From NCBI GenBank assembly GCA_030653985.1, contig JAURYJ010000020.1, positions 1-64,000 of the forward strand: DNA of 64,000 bases. The letters run 5' to 3'. Under the pieces are notes generated by a model. That model was not told where the DNA came from and did not search any database. It worked only from the letters and a program-made list of their open reading frames with translations. Each line of letters opens with the position of its first letter. The first letter of the stretch is position 1. Positions 46,344-55,120 of the stretch are shown here, in pieces. Source of the DNA: Methylobacter sp. (lineage in GTDB: Bacteria; Pseudomonadota; Gammaproteobacteria; Methylococcales; Methylomonadaceae). Position numbers and translations under genes: made by a program.

Positions 46344-47091
46344 AGTAGATCTCCTCGGCAGTAGTGCCGTAAATTTCAGCCTGTTTGGCCGCAGTTAATT
46401 GTTCGGGACTGCCGTCAAATACCAGGTCACCTGCATTCAAGGCAATGATCCGATCAGCGTACTGCTTGGCATATTCGACCTGATGCAGATTGATAATGAT
46501 GGTAATGCCTTTTTCGCTGCAAATTTTCCGCAGCAGTTTCAGAACTTCTTCGCTGGCTTTGGGATCAAGACTGGCAATCGGCTCATCAGCCAGAATCAGT
46601 TTGGGCTGTTGCGCCAGAGCACGGGCAATGCCCACCCGTTGCTGCTGTCCGCCGGACAGCTTGTCGGCGCGGCTCCAGGCCTTGTCGAGCAAATCGACTT
46701 CCCGTAGCGCGGCTTCGGCAATCTGATAATCCGTTTTGGGAAACAGGTAAAACAAACTGCTAAGCCAGCTGTGTTCAGCCAGGCGACCGACCAACACATT
46801 AGTCATCACGTTCAATCGATCCACCAGATTAAACTGTTGAAACACCATGCCGATATGGGCGCGTATTTTGCGGTAGTTTTTTTTGTTCAGAGTAACGCCA
46901 TCAATGGTAATCTCGCCTTGCGTAGCTGGATCAAGGGCATTCATCGCTCGGAGTAAAGTCGATTTACCGGCACCGCTAGGCCCCAGCACGGCAATGAATT
47001 GCCCGGCTTCGATGTCCAGATTGATGTTTTTCAGTGCGCAATAACCATTGGGGTAAACTTTACAGACTTCTCTTAGAGAGATATAAGCCAT
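46312..47091 (-). CDS. phnC: Phosphonate ABC transporter ATPase PhnC
   Basis: About 259 residues from [16 protein letters not shown]; an upstream in-frame ATG at 47121 has less support. Walker [21 protein letters not shown], signature [15 protein letters not shown] and Walker [13 protein letters not shown]. Energises uptake through the PhnE pair. Confidence 0.95.
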   Translation of the reverse strand: MAYISLREVCKVYPNGYCALKNINLDIEAGQFIAVLGPSGAGKSTLLRAMNALDPATQGEITIDGVTLNKKNYRKIRAHIGMVFQQFNLVDRLNVMTNVLVGRLAEHSWLSSLFYLFPKTDYQIAEAALREVDLLDKAWSRADKLSGGQQQRVGIARALAQQPKLILADEPIASLDPKASEEVLKLLRKICSEKGITIIINLHQVEYAKQYADRIIALNAGDLVFDGSPEQLTAAKQAEIYGTTAEEIYYEPELVLANA

Positions 47092-47240
47092 AACGGGTCT
47101 CTTTTGGGTGTATATGTACATAACGGGCCTATTTTGGATGAATAGGAGAAATGTACCGGATGGTTAGTTTTTGCCCACCCGGTACAACATCAAATACTGA
47201 ACTTATCAATGTGGTGGAAAAAAGCCTGCCCAACTTACAT

Positions 47241-48110
47241 TTACTTCAACATGTCTTCGCGGAGCAATCCCAATTCACTGACCAAGTCGCGGATTTTTTG
47301 GTAATCGGCCGCCGTAACGGAATCATATTTGGCTAATTCACCATAACCGGTGACTTTTATATCGTTATGCGCATTCAAAATAGCATCGCGAATTTTGGCT
47401 TTGGTGGCTTCCGGCAAATCTTTGCGATAAGCCATCGGGGAGCCGGGCAGGGGATCCGAATACAGCAACACCCGGTTTGATTCTTTGGTAATCAGGCCTT
47501 TTGCCAGCATTTTTTCGTAAGTGATGTCGTTGTCGGCGGCCGCATCAACGGATTTGTTTTTAACGGCCATTTCGGCAGCATCATGCGAGCCGGCATAGGT
47601 AAATTCGCCGAAAAATTCTTTCGGCATCTGCCCAGTGGCCTGTTTAACCATATAAGTCGGAACCAGGCCGCCGGAGGCTGACGCAGGATCGACAAAGGCA
47701 ACGCTCTTGCCTTTCAGGTCGGCGATAGATTTAACCTCGGAACCTTCCGGCACCACGAACAATGAACGGTAGGTAGACAATCCGGTATCGGAGCGCACGC
47801 CCACGGCAAACGCTTCGGCATTGGCTTCTTTTTCAGCCAGTACGTAAGCCAAAGGACCAAACCAGGCGATATCGACACGGCCTTTTTTCATGCCTTCGAT
47901 GACGCCGGAATAATCGGTCGCGGTAAAGACCTTGACGGGTTCGCCGGTTTTTAATTCCAGATATTGGCGCATCGGCTCAAATTTTTGGATCATCTCCTCG
48001 TTGTTTTCAGCGGGGATAAGTCCCATGACCAAGCCTTTGGCTTCGACGATGGTTTGTACGCCCGATAACACCAGCAAAGCGGCAATGAATTTTAGTTGTT
48101 TGAATTTCAT
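47241..48110 (-). CDS. phnD: Phosphonate-binding periplasmic protein PhnD
   Basis: A 289-residue protein with a signal peptide ending near VQTIVEAKG, then the PhnD/TauA-like binding fold (LIPAENNEEMIQKFEPMRQY, DIAWFGPLAYVLA, FVDPASASGG). Captures phosphonates in the periplasm. It lies 25 bp after phnF; a 149-bp gap to phnC may hold a hairpin or spacer to raise its level. Confidence 0.95.
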   Translation of the reverse strand: MKFKQLKFIAALLVLSGVQTIVEAKGLVMGLIPAENNEEMIQKFEPMRQYLELKTGEPVKVFTATDYSGVIEGMKKGRVDIAWFGPLAYVLAEKEANAEAFAVGVRSDTGLSTYRSLFVVPEGSEVKSIADLKGKSVAFVDPASASGGLVPTYMVKQATGQMPKEFFGEFTYAGSHDAAEMAVKNKSVDAAADNDITYEKMLAKGLITKESNRVLLYSDPLPGSPMAYRKDLPEATKAKIRDAILNAHNDIKVTGYGELAKYDSVTAADYQKIRDLVSELGLLREDMLK

Positions 48111-48135
48111 GTGATTGTTCCTTAAGTTAAAAAAG

Positions 48136-48858
48136 TTACTCGATATTGATCGAGATTTGCGCGCGGTCTGCTCTAAATCGCGCTAATGAGTACTCAATCG
48201 GTTTTTGGGTCTTAACATCAACATTAACGGTTTTCACCCGCAGCACCGGCAAATGCCGGGGCATTGCCAGCAACAGGCCGTCTTCATCCAGCGGCAAGGT
48301 GGCGCTAACCGTACTGCCCAGCCTGACCGGATTAAGGCCCATTTCCTTGAAAAAAGTGTGCAGCGAACCACTTTGATAGTCTTTAATCGCATCACCCAAT
48401 CTAGCGATAGGCAAATAATGAGAAATAATACAAAAAGGTTTGTCGTCAACTTTACGCAAAGTCTCCAGCCATAACACAGCATCGCCTTCCTCAATTTGCA
48501 GCATCTTTGCCACATTGCCTTTGGCCTTGATTTCAAGCTTTCTCAGCAACCGCGAATCGCTGGTTTTGCCCAACGCTTCCAGGTTTTCGGTAAAACGACT
48601 GTGTTTGCCGATTGCGTAATCGACCGGCGCATCCAGCACAAAAACGCCTTTGCCATGTACCCGTTCCACCAGTCCAAAATTGACCAGTTCATCAATACCC
48701 CGGCGTAAGGTGTGCCGGTTTACTGAAAAACGGTCTGCCAATTCTTGTTCCGACGGTAGGCAGTCGCCCGATTTGTAATGATTCAAAATATCCTGCTGTA
48801 GCGTTTCAGCAATTTGCCGAAATATGGGTTTGCCTTTTTTTCTGTCCAACATGCTCAT
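48136..48858 (-). CDS. phnF: GntR/HutC-family regulator PhnF
   Basis: A 240-residue regulator. The N-terminal winged HTH includes DCLPSEQELADRFSVNRHTL and VHGKGVFVL, and the C-terminal UTRA ligand-binding domain includes LWLETLRKVDDKPFCIISHY and YSLARFRADRAQISI. First gene of the phn operon; it likely represses phn genes until phosphonate is present. A TCTATATAAC motif sits 10 bp before its start and recurs before the porin gene. Confidence 0.93.
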   Translation of the reverse strand: MSMLDRKKGKPIFRQIAETLQQDILNHYKSGDCLPSEQELADRFSVNRHTLRRGIDELVNFGLVERVHGKGVFVLDAPVDYAIGKHSRFTENLEALGKTSDSRLLRKLEIKAKGNVAKMLQIEEGDAVLWLETLRKVDDKPFCIISHYLPIARLGDAIKDYQSGSLHTFFKEMGLNPVRLGSTVSATLPLDEDGLLLAMPRHLPVLRVKTVNVDVKTQKPIEYSLARFRADRAQISINIE

Positions 48859-48867
48859 CTATACATA

Positions 48868-48877
48868 TCTATATAAC
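48868..48877. promoter_or_regulatory. Putative PhnF operator upstream of phnF
   Basis: TCTATATAAC between the Pho box promoter and the phnF start, repeated exactly at 50545-50554. GntR/HutC regulators bind GT/AC-flanked TA-rich sites, which this resembles. Binding is inference. Confidence 0.45.
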
Positions 48878-48906
48878 TTAGGATGTGTTCATTTTAATGT
48901 CTGGAT

Positions 48907-48924
48907 ATGACAGTCTTATGACAA
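48907..48924 (-). promoter_or_regulatory. Pho box upstream of the phn operon
   Basis: Read on the minus strand it is TTGTCATAAGACTGTCAT, two PhoB half-sites (T/CTGTCAT) 11 bp apart, nearly identical to the consensus CTGTCATAWAWCTGTCAY. TTAAAAT about 11 bp downstream could be the -10 box. It indicates phosphate-starvation control of phnF-phnP. Confidence 0.9.
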
Positions 48925-48956
48925 ATGGAAAGTTTTTTCGCACTTAATCTTCGACC

Positions 48957-50441
48957 TTAGAAATTGATCTGTGTACGGAAATTAAGCCCGTCTTCGGAGT
49001 TAAGTTGGGTTTTATTGACGGTGACGCTTTGATTAAAATCGGTTCGCACATAGTTGGCTAGGAACCGGACTTGCGGATTGATTATCCATTTAAGCCCTAC
49101 GGTGTAGGCATCCGCTTGATTGGCAAAGCCATTTGACAGCCTGCCGGTACCTGCCGCGTTACTTGCCTTGAAGTCTGAAGCATCCATATGACTGAATCTA
49201 AAGGCCAATTCCCACGCACCCCAGCCACCTTTCATATCGAAATTACGAATAGGCGCAATATCGCCGAAAGCATTTTGTTTGCCGAAGGACTTGGCGTAGC
49301 TTTCGCCGGTGATCATCCAATGCCCGGACAAATAATACGCATCGATATTACGATCAAAATCCTGCCCTGCTGCTGAGCTGCCACTGAAGTTGTTATTCAC
49401 GTATTCACCGGTAAAACGTAGCGGGCCTTTTGCCAGGACTGTCGTTGCACCTATTCGGGATAGATCGACATTGGTGTCGGTAAAACTATCAGCTTGGAAG
49501 AATTTCAGGCTGTTGGTTTCGGTGGTTGCACGCAACTGGTAATTGGCATCGCCCGGTTTGGTAGGCTGTTGCCCGACGCTACCGGACATACCGAAATGGT
49601 AAATACTGTCCGTGTGTCCCAAAATCGGCGCGGCGTTATAGGAGACATGACCCAGAAAATCCTTACCATCGACATCGCTGGTTTCATCAATACCGGTGCT
49701 TTTTAAACCGGCATTGTTCCGCAGTCCGCCATTGACTGCCGATACAGCGTAGTACAAGCCTTGAATCGGATTGCCGTGCAACATCGCGCCGCGATCGATA
49801 CCCGGAATAAACTGCATAGCCAGCGCCCGCTCCATAAAGTCTATGTTACGTGAAGAGGTCGATTCATTGATGCTGAACGGAAAACGGTACTGACCAAACT
49901 TAAACTGCGCCTCGTCCCACAAATGCGCGTTCATTTCCCAGAACACTGCCTGCGGCGTACCATGAAAAGCCCCTACAAATAAATATTCCCAATTTTTGTA
50001 AAGCTTGCCCTGGGTATAGAGATAAGCCCTGCGCAGATCGAATTTATCTGTAGTTGCGCCATCACCACTGCTGATGGTATCGAGATAATCCGCCTGAATC
50101 CGTCCATGAATTTCCAGGCTGTGCTCGCCATCGGCGCTTTCCATTTTAAAGCCGTTTTTAAAGGTTATGCTAGCCGGTTCGCCTTTGGCTGCTTGTGCCT
50201 TTTTTTCCTCCGGAGTAAGCGGCTTTTCCTTCTTGACAGGCTGCTCACCGGCAGCAGATAATCTCAAGGCGCCATAAGCCTTGGAATCGATAGAACCGTT
50301 TTCATATAACGCATCAATCAGCTTAACCATGGTTCCTTCATCAGCCGAACTCGGCTTTTTTTCTTCAGCTAAAACCGGCGAAGTTGCCAGCGTGCCGACC
50401 AATGCCATACTAATGGCCGTTGCGAGTTGTTTTTTTATCAC
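48957..50441 (-). CDS. Phosphate/polyphosphate-selective porin (OprO/OprP family)
   Basis: A 494-residue outer membrane porin with a signal peptide (MIKKQLATAISMALVGTLAT, cleavage near VLA-EE). A short helical/coiled N-terminal region (DEGTMVKLIDALYENGSIDSK) is followed by a 16-strand barrel of the Porin_O_P family (LEIHGRIQADYLDTISSG, FDLRRAYLYTQGKLYKNW, WIINPQVRFLANYVRTDFNQ) and a C-terminal phenylalanine (TQINF). By its Pho boxes and position it likely brings phosphonate or phosphate into the periplasm for the phn system. Confidence 0.9.
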   Translation of the reverse strand: MIKKQLATAISMALVGTLATSPVLAEEKKPSSADEGTMVKLIDALYENGSIDSKAYGALRLSAAGEQPVKKEKPLTPEEKKAQAAKGEPASITFKNGFKMESADGEHSLEIHGRIQADYLDTISSGDGATTDKFDLRRAYLYTQGKLYKNWEYLFVGAFHGTPQAVFWEMNAHLWDEAQFKFGQYRFPFSINESTSSRNIDFMERALAMQFIPGIDRGAMLHGNPIQGLYYAVSAVNGGLRNNAGLKSTGIDETSDVDGKDFLGHVSYNAAPILGHTDSIYHFGMSGSVGQQPTKPGDANYQLRATTETNSLKFFQADSFTDTNVDLSRIGATTVLAKGPLRFTGEYVNNNFSGSSAAGQDFDRNIDAYYLSGHWMITGESYAKSFGKQNAFGDIAPIRNFDMKGGWGAWELAFRFSHMDASDFKASNAAGTGRLSNGFANQADAYTVGLKWIINPQVRFLANYVRTDFNQSVTVNKTQLNSEDGLNFRTQINF

Positions 50442-50544
50442 TTGTGATCTCCTGAATTGAATAAGAAACGTCAGTGAGCTTCTAAAAATTGCTTGCCAGA
50501 AAACATAAATTTTTAGAGGGTCATTTAGCGTTATTGTGCGGTTG

Positions 50545-50554
50545 TCTATATAAC
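50545..50554. promoter_or_regulatory. Putative PhnF operator downstream of the porin promoter
   Basis: TCTATATAAC, identical to 48868-48877, placed between the Pho box array and the porin start codon. This position would suit repression by road-blocking. Confidence 0.45.
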
Positions 50555-50588
50555 TAGATATATAAAATGCAGGCGAACTATATTGCCT

Positions 50589-50643
50589 TTTTGTTACAGG
50601 AGGATTACAGGAGGATTACAGGATGATGAAGATTTGATGACAG
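50589..50643 (-). promoter_or_regulatory. Array of five Pho half-sites before the porin gene
   Basis: Read on the minus strand the segment divides exactly into five 11-bp units: CTGTCATCAAA, TCTTCATCATC, CTGTAATCCTC, CTGTAATCCTC and CTGTAACAAAA. PhoB half-sites (CTGTCAT plus 4 bp) have exactly this period. TATAGT about 9 bp downstream may be the -10 box. Five units could bind several PhoB molecules in a row. Confidence 0.8.
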
Positions 50644-50827
50644 CTATGGCTGACTTGTAGGACAGGAAGATAACGCCTAGGTTTTGCAAGTCAGCCAGTA
50701 CTGCCAAACATATACAACAATTAGACTTTCAAGTCTTTGATTTTTGAGCTGTTAATTACTTTCCCAAAAAACTTCGATTTTTTGACATGCTGGCAATCAT
50801 AAAAAGCGTAGCCTACCTTACTTAACG
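50644..50827. other. Intergenic region between the porin promoter and the IS110 remnant
   Basis: No gene is seen. An imperfect inverted pair around 50740-50790 (TTGATTTTTGAGC ... CTTCGATTTTTTGAC is direct rather than inverted) does not suggest a terminator. The IS110 remnant begins near 50828 without a recognisable element end. Confidence 0.4.
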
Positions 50828-51586
50828 TTCTGCTGGCTCATTGGTATGGAAGCCTGTGGCGGCGCGCATTATTGGGCGCGCGAGTTACAAAAGCTAGGCC
50901 ATACCGTAAAACTGATGGCACCACAGTTTGTGAAGCCTTATGTGAAGAGTAACAAGAATGATGCCAATGATGCCGAAGCTATTTGTGAAGCAGTCGGTCG
51001 ACCTACGATGCGTTTTGTGTTGGTTAAAACAATTGCCCAGCAAGACTTGCAGTCCATCCACCGAATTTGTAGCGAACTGGTTCGGCAGCGAACCGCCAAG
51101 GTCAATCAGATCAGGGGGTTATTGTCAGAGAATAGTCTTGTTGTCGGCCGACACGTAGCTACTCTTCGCCGAGCTTTACCTGAGTTGCTTGAAAATGCAG
51201 AAAACGGTCTCAGTTTTGATTTTAGAACGTTATTGGATGATTTGTGGCAAGACCTAATTCGATTGGATGAACGGGAGGAAGAGATGAGCCAAAAAAATCA
51301 TACCTTAGCCAATAGCATACCTGCTGCCAAGCGTTTGCAGAGTATTCCGGGGATTGGTCCAATGAGTGCTACCGCCATTGTTTGTGCAGTGGGGGATGGC
51401 AAACAGTTCAAGCGTGGTCGTGACTTGGCTGCCTGGCTTGGACTGACACCCAGACAACAAAGTAGTGGCGGCAAAGAGCGGCTGCTGGGAATAAGTAAAC
51501 CTGGCGATAGTTACCTGAGGACGTTGCTGATCCAGGGCGCCAAGTCAGTTAAAACGAGCTTCTTGAGAGAGAGGTTCTATGCATAG
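50828..51586 (+). pseudogene. IS110-family transposase, truncated at both ends
   Basis: The frame holds about 250 residues of an IS110/IS1111 transposase: LIGMEACGGAHYWARELQKL, KSNKNDANDAEAICEAVGRP, the Transposase_20 helix-hairpin motif LQSIPGIGPMSATAI and AAWLGLTPRQQSSGGKERLL. The first ~60 residues with the leading catalytic aspartate are missing, and the normal ~60-residue C-terminus after TLLIQGAKSVKTS is replaced by a short tail. It is inactive. Confidence 0.88.
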
Positions 51587-51676
51587 CGACCCACTGCCGT
51601 CATTCGGGTATGGATTTAATTTTCCCCAAATCTGCCATTCGCGAATGTTTAGCAAACGGAAATAAGTAGGCAGTCA

Positions 51677-51713
51677 AAACATTAGACAGTCCTTGCTGTA
51701 ATGTCTAATGTTT
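51677..51713 (-). terminator. Hairpin overlapping the stop of the DUF2380 gene
   Basis: AAACATTAGACA and TGTCTAATGTTT form a perfect 12-bp stem with a 13-base loop. It lies at the 3' end of the minus-strand gene; no T-run follows, so termination strength is uncertain. It may instead be a leftover IS end. Confidence 0.45.
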
Positions 51714-52229
51714 AACAGGCGGAGGAGGTATATAGCGATGCTCAAGGATGTCATCAATCTTTGCTGTCAGACTTTCAACGGCTTTTATAGTCAACTCAGC
51801 ATTAGGACCTTTCGATTCTGAAATGAATTTACCAACCAACCGAGCATCAGAAACGCGCACTAAATCGCCCATGACGTAAGCAAACAAAAAACTTGGTTTA
51901 TGCAATCTTCCGACTAACACGTAATCAGCACCAAATTGTCCCCCTAACTTAGCCACAACATCGGCATGGTCGAACAAATAACCAACTCCACTATCAGCCT
52001 CTTGTTGAGCCGATAAAGGAATGTCGGTAATCTGATAGCCAGCAGATCGCAATTCACCCTCTAACAATGGTTTTATGGAAGCTGTACGTTTTATTTCTGC
52101 TGGAACACCAGGTTTCAAGGTTAAATCTTTCAACTCAAACTCTAGTACGGCAATACTTAGCATGGATGCAGCATGTAAATTAATGCTAATTAGGCATAAC
52201 AAGAGAAAAACCATTTTGTATTTAGTCAT
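51705..52229 (-). CDS. Exported DUF2380-like protein
   Basis: A 174-residue protein with a signal peptide (residues 1-20, MVFLLLCLISINLHA). The mature part (SIAVLEFELKDLTLKPG, ADVVAKLGGQFGADYVLVGR, HKPSFLFAYVMGDLVRVSDA) matches the DUF2380/DUF3280 type of periplasmic proteins, which resemble the nucleotide-binding-like fold of TolB/CsgG-type proteins. Function unknown. It is flanked by mobile debris and may be cargo. Confidence 0.65.
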   Translation of the reverse strand: MTKYKMVFLLLCLISINLHAASMLSIAVLEFELKDLTLKPGVPAEIKRTASIKPLLEGELRSAGYQITDIPLSAQQEADSGVGYLFDHADVVAKLGGQFGADYVLVGRLHKPSFLFAYVMGDLVRVSDARLVGKFISESKGPNAELTIKAVESLTAKIDDILEHRYIPPPPVKH

Positions 52230-52734
52230 GAATACTTACTTGATTGTGTTTGCATGGAATTCATAATAATAAACCTTTTTCATGCCTTAAAGGCATTTAT
52301 CTCAACATTGGACACATTCCATTAAAACGATACCGACATCAGAAATAATAGCGCATTGCCCACCTTCATTCTTCCATATTCATCGCCATAAAGCAGACTG
52401 TCGTGGCGGTCTGGTTTTGGCACAAACTGGGCGATGAGAAAACAAATAATTTGCTCGTTGCGAATGGCTGCTTTGAATCATTTTGAAATTTTTTGGGTGT
52501 TAATCAACAAAAGGCTCTAAAGTTCCACGGGATTTTGGCTAACCTCTTGCCCAGAAATGCCTATGGACGACTTCGCCATTCCCAGACCTTGCCGATTGTG
52601 TGTAAGTGTAATGTTAAGTATGCATTAATTTACACTGACTTTCCCCCTCTGTATGCCGCATTCCACCGTGTAATATAAAGTTAATTTGACATTTAATTTA
52701 CAAGTGTTAATCTCTGTCTAAGATATTATTTTAC
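52230..52734. other. Long intergenic region with recombinase-site-like dyads
   Basis: About 500 bp without a supported gene. The right end holds AT-rich dyads, notably AGTGTAA ... TACACT (52605-52636), and related TTAATTT/TTTACAAGTG stretches up to the recombinase start. TTGACA at 52687-52692 may be a -35 box. Serine recombinases often act at sites directly upstream, so these are candidate res/crossover sites. Confidence 0.4.
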
Positions 52735-52752
52735 ATGTCACAGGGGCAGATT

Positions 52753-53316
52753 ATGAAAGGTCACAACATCGGATATATTCGGGTTTCTTCTGGCTCACAA
52801 AATTCAGAGCGGCAACTTTCAGACCTTGAACTGGATGCCACATTCACCGATAAGGCCAGCGGCAAAAATACAGACCGACCAGAGCTTACCAAGTGCCTTA
52901 CTCATTTAAGATCAGGCGATAAGCTGCATGTTCATTCCATTGATCGCCTAGCGCGTAATTTAAAAGACCTGCAAGAGATAGTCGACACACTGAAAAGCAA
53001 GGGCGTATCGGTTCACTTTCATAAAGAAAATCTAATCTTCGAGGCATCGACCAGCAGTCCAATGCAAGATCTCATGTTTCAAATGTTGGGCGCATTTGCT
53101 CAGTTCGAGCGCACCTTGATAAAAGAAAGGCAGCGTGAGGGTATTGCAGCGGCTCAGGCCAGAGGGCAAAAACTCGGCGCTCCATCCAAACTGTCATTGG
53201 CTCAGGTAAATGAAATAAAAAACCTGGCGGAGTGTATCGGCGCAGATAAAAGCAAGATCGCCAAGCAATTTGGAATAAGCAGACCAACACTTTATAAAAT
53301 CCTGGCTGCAGCATAA
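52753..53316 (+). CDS. Serine recombinase (resolvase/invertase type)
   Basis: About 187 residues from MKGHNIGYIRVSSGSQNSER; an alternative ATG lies at 52735. The catalytic serine is in YIRVSS, with DKASGKNTDRPELTKCL, LHVHSIDRLARNLKDLQEI and the E-helix LGAFAQFERTLIKERQREGI. The C-terminal HTH is KSKIAKQFGISRPTLYKIL. Length and layout fit Tn3-type resolvases and invertases. It appears intact. Confidence 0.93.
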   Translation: MKGHNIGYIRVSSGSQNSERQLSDLELDATFTDKASGKNTDRPELTKCLTHLRSGDKLHVHSIDRLARNLKDLQEIVDTLKSKGVSVHFHKENLIFEASTSSPMQDLMFQMLGAFAQFERTLIKERQREGIAAAQARGQKLGAPSKLSLAQVNEIKNLAECIGADKSKIAKQFGISRPTLYKILAAA

Positions 53317-53360
53317 TTCACTCAGACACGATATAAAAAACGAACATAGGAGCTGCAGAA

Positions 53361-53750
53361 ATGTTGATCAATCCAAAACTACCAGAACATTTTTTTGACC
53401 GCGCAAACGATGCCAGATCGCCAAGAGAGTTAAAGAAATTCTGGCAAGTGCCTATTATTTTGACTGACGAGTATGAAGAAAATGATACTTGGGAAGATTA
53501 TCAAAAAAGAACGGCAGGCTTTGAAGCTGAATACATAGCGAAAACCGAGGCAGATTTTAACAAATGGATTCAGGAAAAAAAGGAATCTTGGTTTAAACAT
53601 TTCCCATCCGGAACAGCTTATCGTGTCCATTGCCTTGACGGTGGTGCATGGGATCGCCCTACATCATGGGGTGCATTCGGCACACTGGAAGAAGCAAAAC
53701 AATGTTGCTGGACAGGCCCAAGCTGGCGAAAAGAGCAAACCAATGGTTAA
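53361..53750 (+). CDS. Hypothetical protein next to the serine recombinase
   Basis: A 129-residue soluble protein with GGAGC-like ribosome site 9 nt before ATG. It is rich in aromatic and charged residues (GFEAEYIAKTEADFNKWIQE, HCLDGGAWDRPTSWGAFGTL). It lies 44 bp after the recombinase in the same direction. I do not recognise the family; it is probably accessory cargo. Confidence 0.55.
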   Translation: MLINPKLPEHFFDRANDARSPRELKKFWQVPIILTDEYEENDTWEDYQKRTAGFEAEYIAKTEADFNKWIQEKKESWFKHFPSGTAYRVHCLDGGAWDRPTSWGAFGTLEEAKQCCWTGPSWRKEQTNG

Positions 53751-53761
53751 AAATAAGGGGC

Positions 53762-53875
53762 GTGAAAAACATCGACCAAACGGATGTGTTGAATCTACTT
53801 GAACAACTTGAACAGCTGGAGAAAGTAAGCTTCAGAATTGAAGATGATTTCTACACTGGGGGGAACTTGAATTAA
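53762..53875 (+). CDS. Possible 37-residue protein
   Basis: GTG at 53762 follows AAGGGG closely and opens a frame encoding KNIDQTDVLNLLEQLEQLEK and a tail FYTGGNLN. It is leucine-rich and helical. It begins 11 bp after the preceding gene. Too short to be certain. Confidence 0.3.
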   Translation: MKNIDQTDVLNLLEQLEQLEKVSFRIEDDFYTGGNLN

Positions 53876-53987
53876 ATTTGGCTCTTACACCCGACATAAG
53901 AAAAACTGACGTACCAGCATGGGTTCAATTATCGATAGATTCCTCAATAGCATTTGATACTTAACAAAGTATTACCTGGAGTCCATA

Positions 53988-54176
53988 GTGCGAAATTTAA
54001 AAACAGTAATGTGGAGTTTAGGCCTATCGTTGTTTCTGGTACTACCTTCAACCTGGGCGACGTCTTATAGCCCTATCTTGGAACAGATAATGCCCGGCAC
54101 GATAACGATTATCGGCGAAATCCACAAAAGGATTGAGTCTATTACAAAAATTCAACAGCGTTTAAAGCACTTGTGA
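53988..54176 (+). pseudogene. Truncated exported protein fragment
   Basis: A GTG-started frame of 62 codons has a clear signal peptide (MWSLGLSLFLVLPSTWA) followed by ILEQIMPGTITIIGEIHKRI, which recalls the start of ChaN/TraB-like or other periplasmic proteins with a GExH motif. It stops soon after, and another frame continues with FKALVNSRNP. A frameshifted remnant is more likely than a functional gene. Confidence 0.4.
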
Positions 54177-54271
54177 ACTCCCGGAATCCAATAAGAGCCA
54201 CCTTTTTTTGTCGACGCATCCAATTTCTCAATTTCAACATCAGGAATATCCAGGGGGATTTGTAATAGCAT
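54152..54271 (-). pseudogene. Possible ISL3-type transposase N-terminal fragment
   Basis: A minus-strand frame of 39 codons starts MLLQIPLDIPDVEIEKLDAS, which resembles the opening of ISL3-family transposases (a hydrophobic start followed by a beta strand before the zinc finger). It then leaves the family. Weak evidence, short length. Confidence 0.25.
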
Positions 54272-54384
54272 GGCTCTCTTATTGTCTATTTCCTGATTAC
54301 AGGTAGGTCTGTAAGCTTATTGGCATTCAGTTATCATATACTACATGTAGTAGCTACCCCACGAAATCAGGAAGAGCCGGCTAT

Positions 54385-54983
54385 ATGCGCGTTTCCAAAG
54401 CAGATGGTTCGCAGGTTTTAGACTTGCAACGTGATGCTTTATTGAAGGACAGGGCTTTACCCGAGCAGCTTTACGAAGATTTTGCGTCAGGGAAAAATGA
54501 TGACCGACAAGGCCGAACCGTTTGCCTCAAAGCACTACGAGAACACGATACTTTGGTTGTTTGGAAATTAGACCGACTGGGCCGCAATTTACGTCATCTC
54601 GTCAATACGGTGTACGATTTGTCCAGCAAAGGGATTGGTTTTAAAGTACTAACAGGCCAAGGAGCTCAAATTGATACCACAACGTCCCAAGGGAAACTTG
54701 TATTTGGGATATTTGCCGCACTGGCCGAATTTGAGCGTGATTTAATCTCTAAACATACCATGGCCGGATTGGCTTCTGCCAGGGCCAGAGGCCGAAATGG
54801 GAGCGCCATATAAAATGACTCCAGCGAAATTAAGATTGGCTATGGCATCAATGGGCCAACGTGAAACCAAGATTGGCAATTTATGCAAGTAACTTGGAAT
54901 TACACGCCAAACGCTTTATCGCCATATCGCACCAGATGGCGTTCTGCGAGAGGATGGAGAAAAGTTACTGAAAAAGCCTTAAC
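54385..54983 (+). pseudogene. Second serine recombinase, frameshifted
   Basis: The first 142 codons encode a Tn3-type resolvase N-terminal domain (MRVSKADGSQVLDLQRDALL, VWKLDRLGRNLRHLVNTVYD, GIFAALAEFERDLISKHTMA). Near 54790 the frame shifts; the other frame continues as MTPAKLRLAMASMGQRETKI, meets a TAA at 54889-54891 and continues LGITRQTLYRHIAPDG to 54983. So the DNA-binding domain is detached by a frameshift and a stop. A palindrome CTACATGTAG lies just upstream. Confidence 0.85.
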
Positions 54984-55015
54984 GGGGTTTATATTCCGTT
55001 TCGTGCGTCGACCCC

Positions 55016-55120
55016 AATCACAGACAGGCTTGAAATCACAGCATCCATAGCGCGTAGCGGTTTAGTCCAACGACCCTATAGCTGCCTGTCGGCTATGATT
55101 TTACGCTTCCCTAAACCGGA
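55016..55120. repeat. 105-bp repeat, copy B
   Basis: Homologous along its length to 37484-37587, from CAATCACAGACAGGCTTGAA to CTTCCCTAAACCGG. Here no IS91 gene is adjacent; it stands alone after the broken resolvase. It is probably a solo end of an IS91-like element or of a related mobile unit. Confidence 0.7.
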
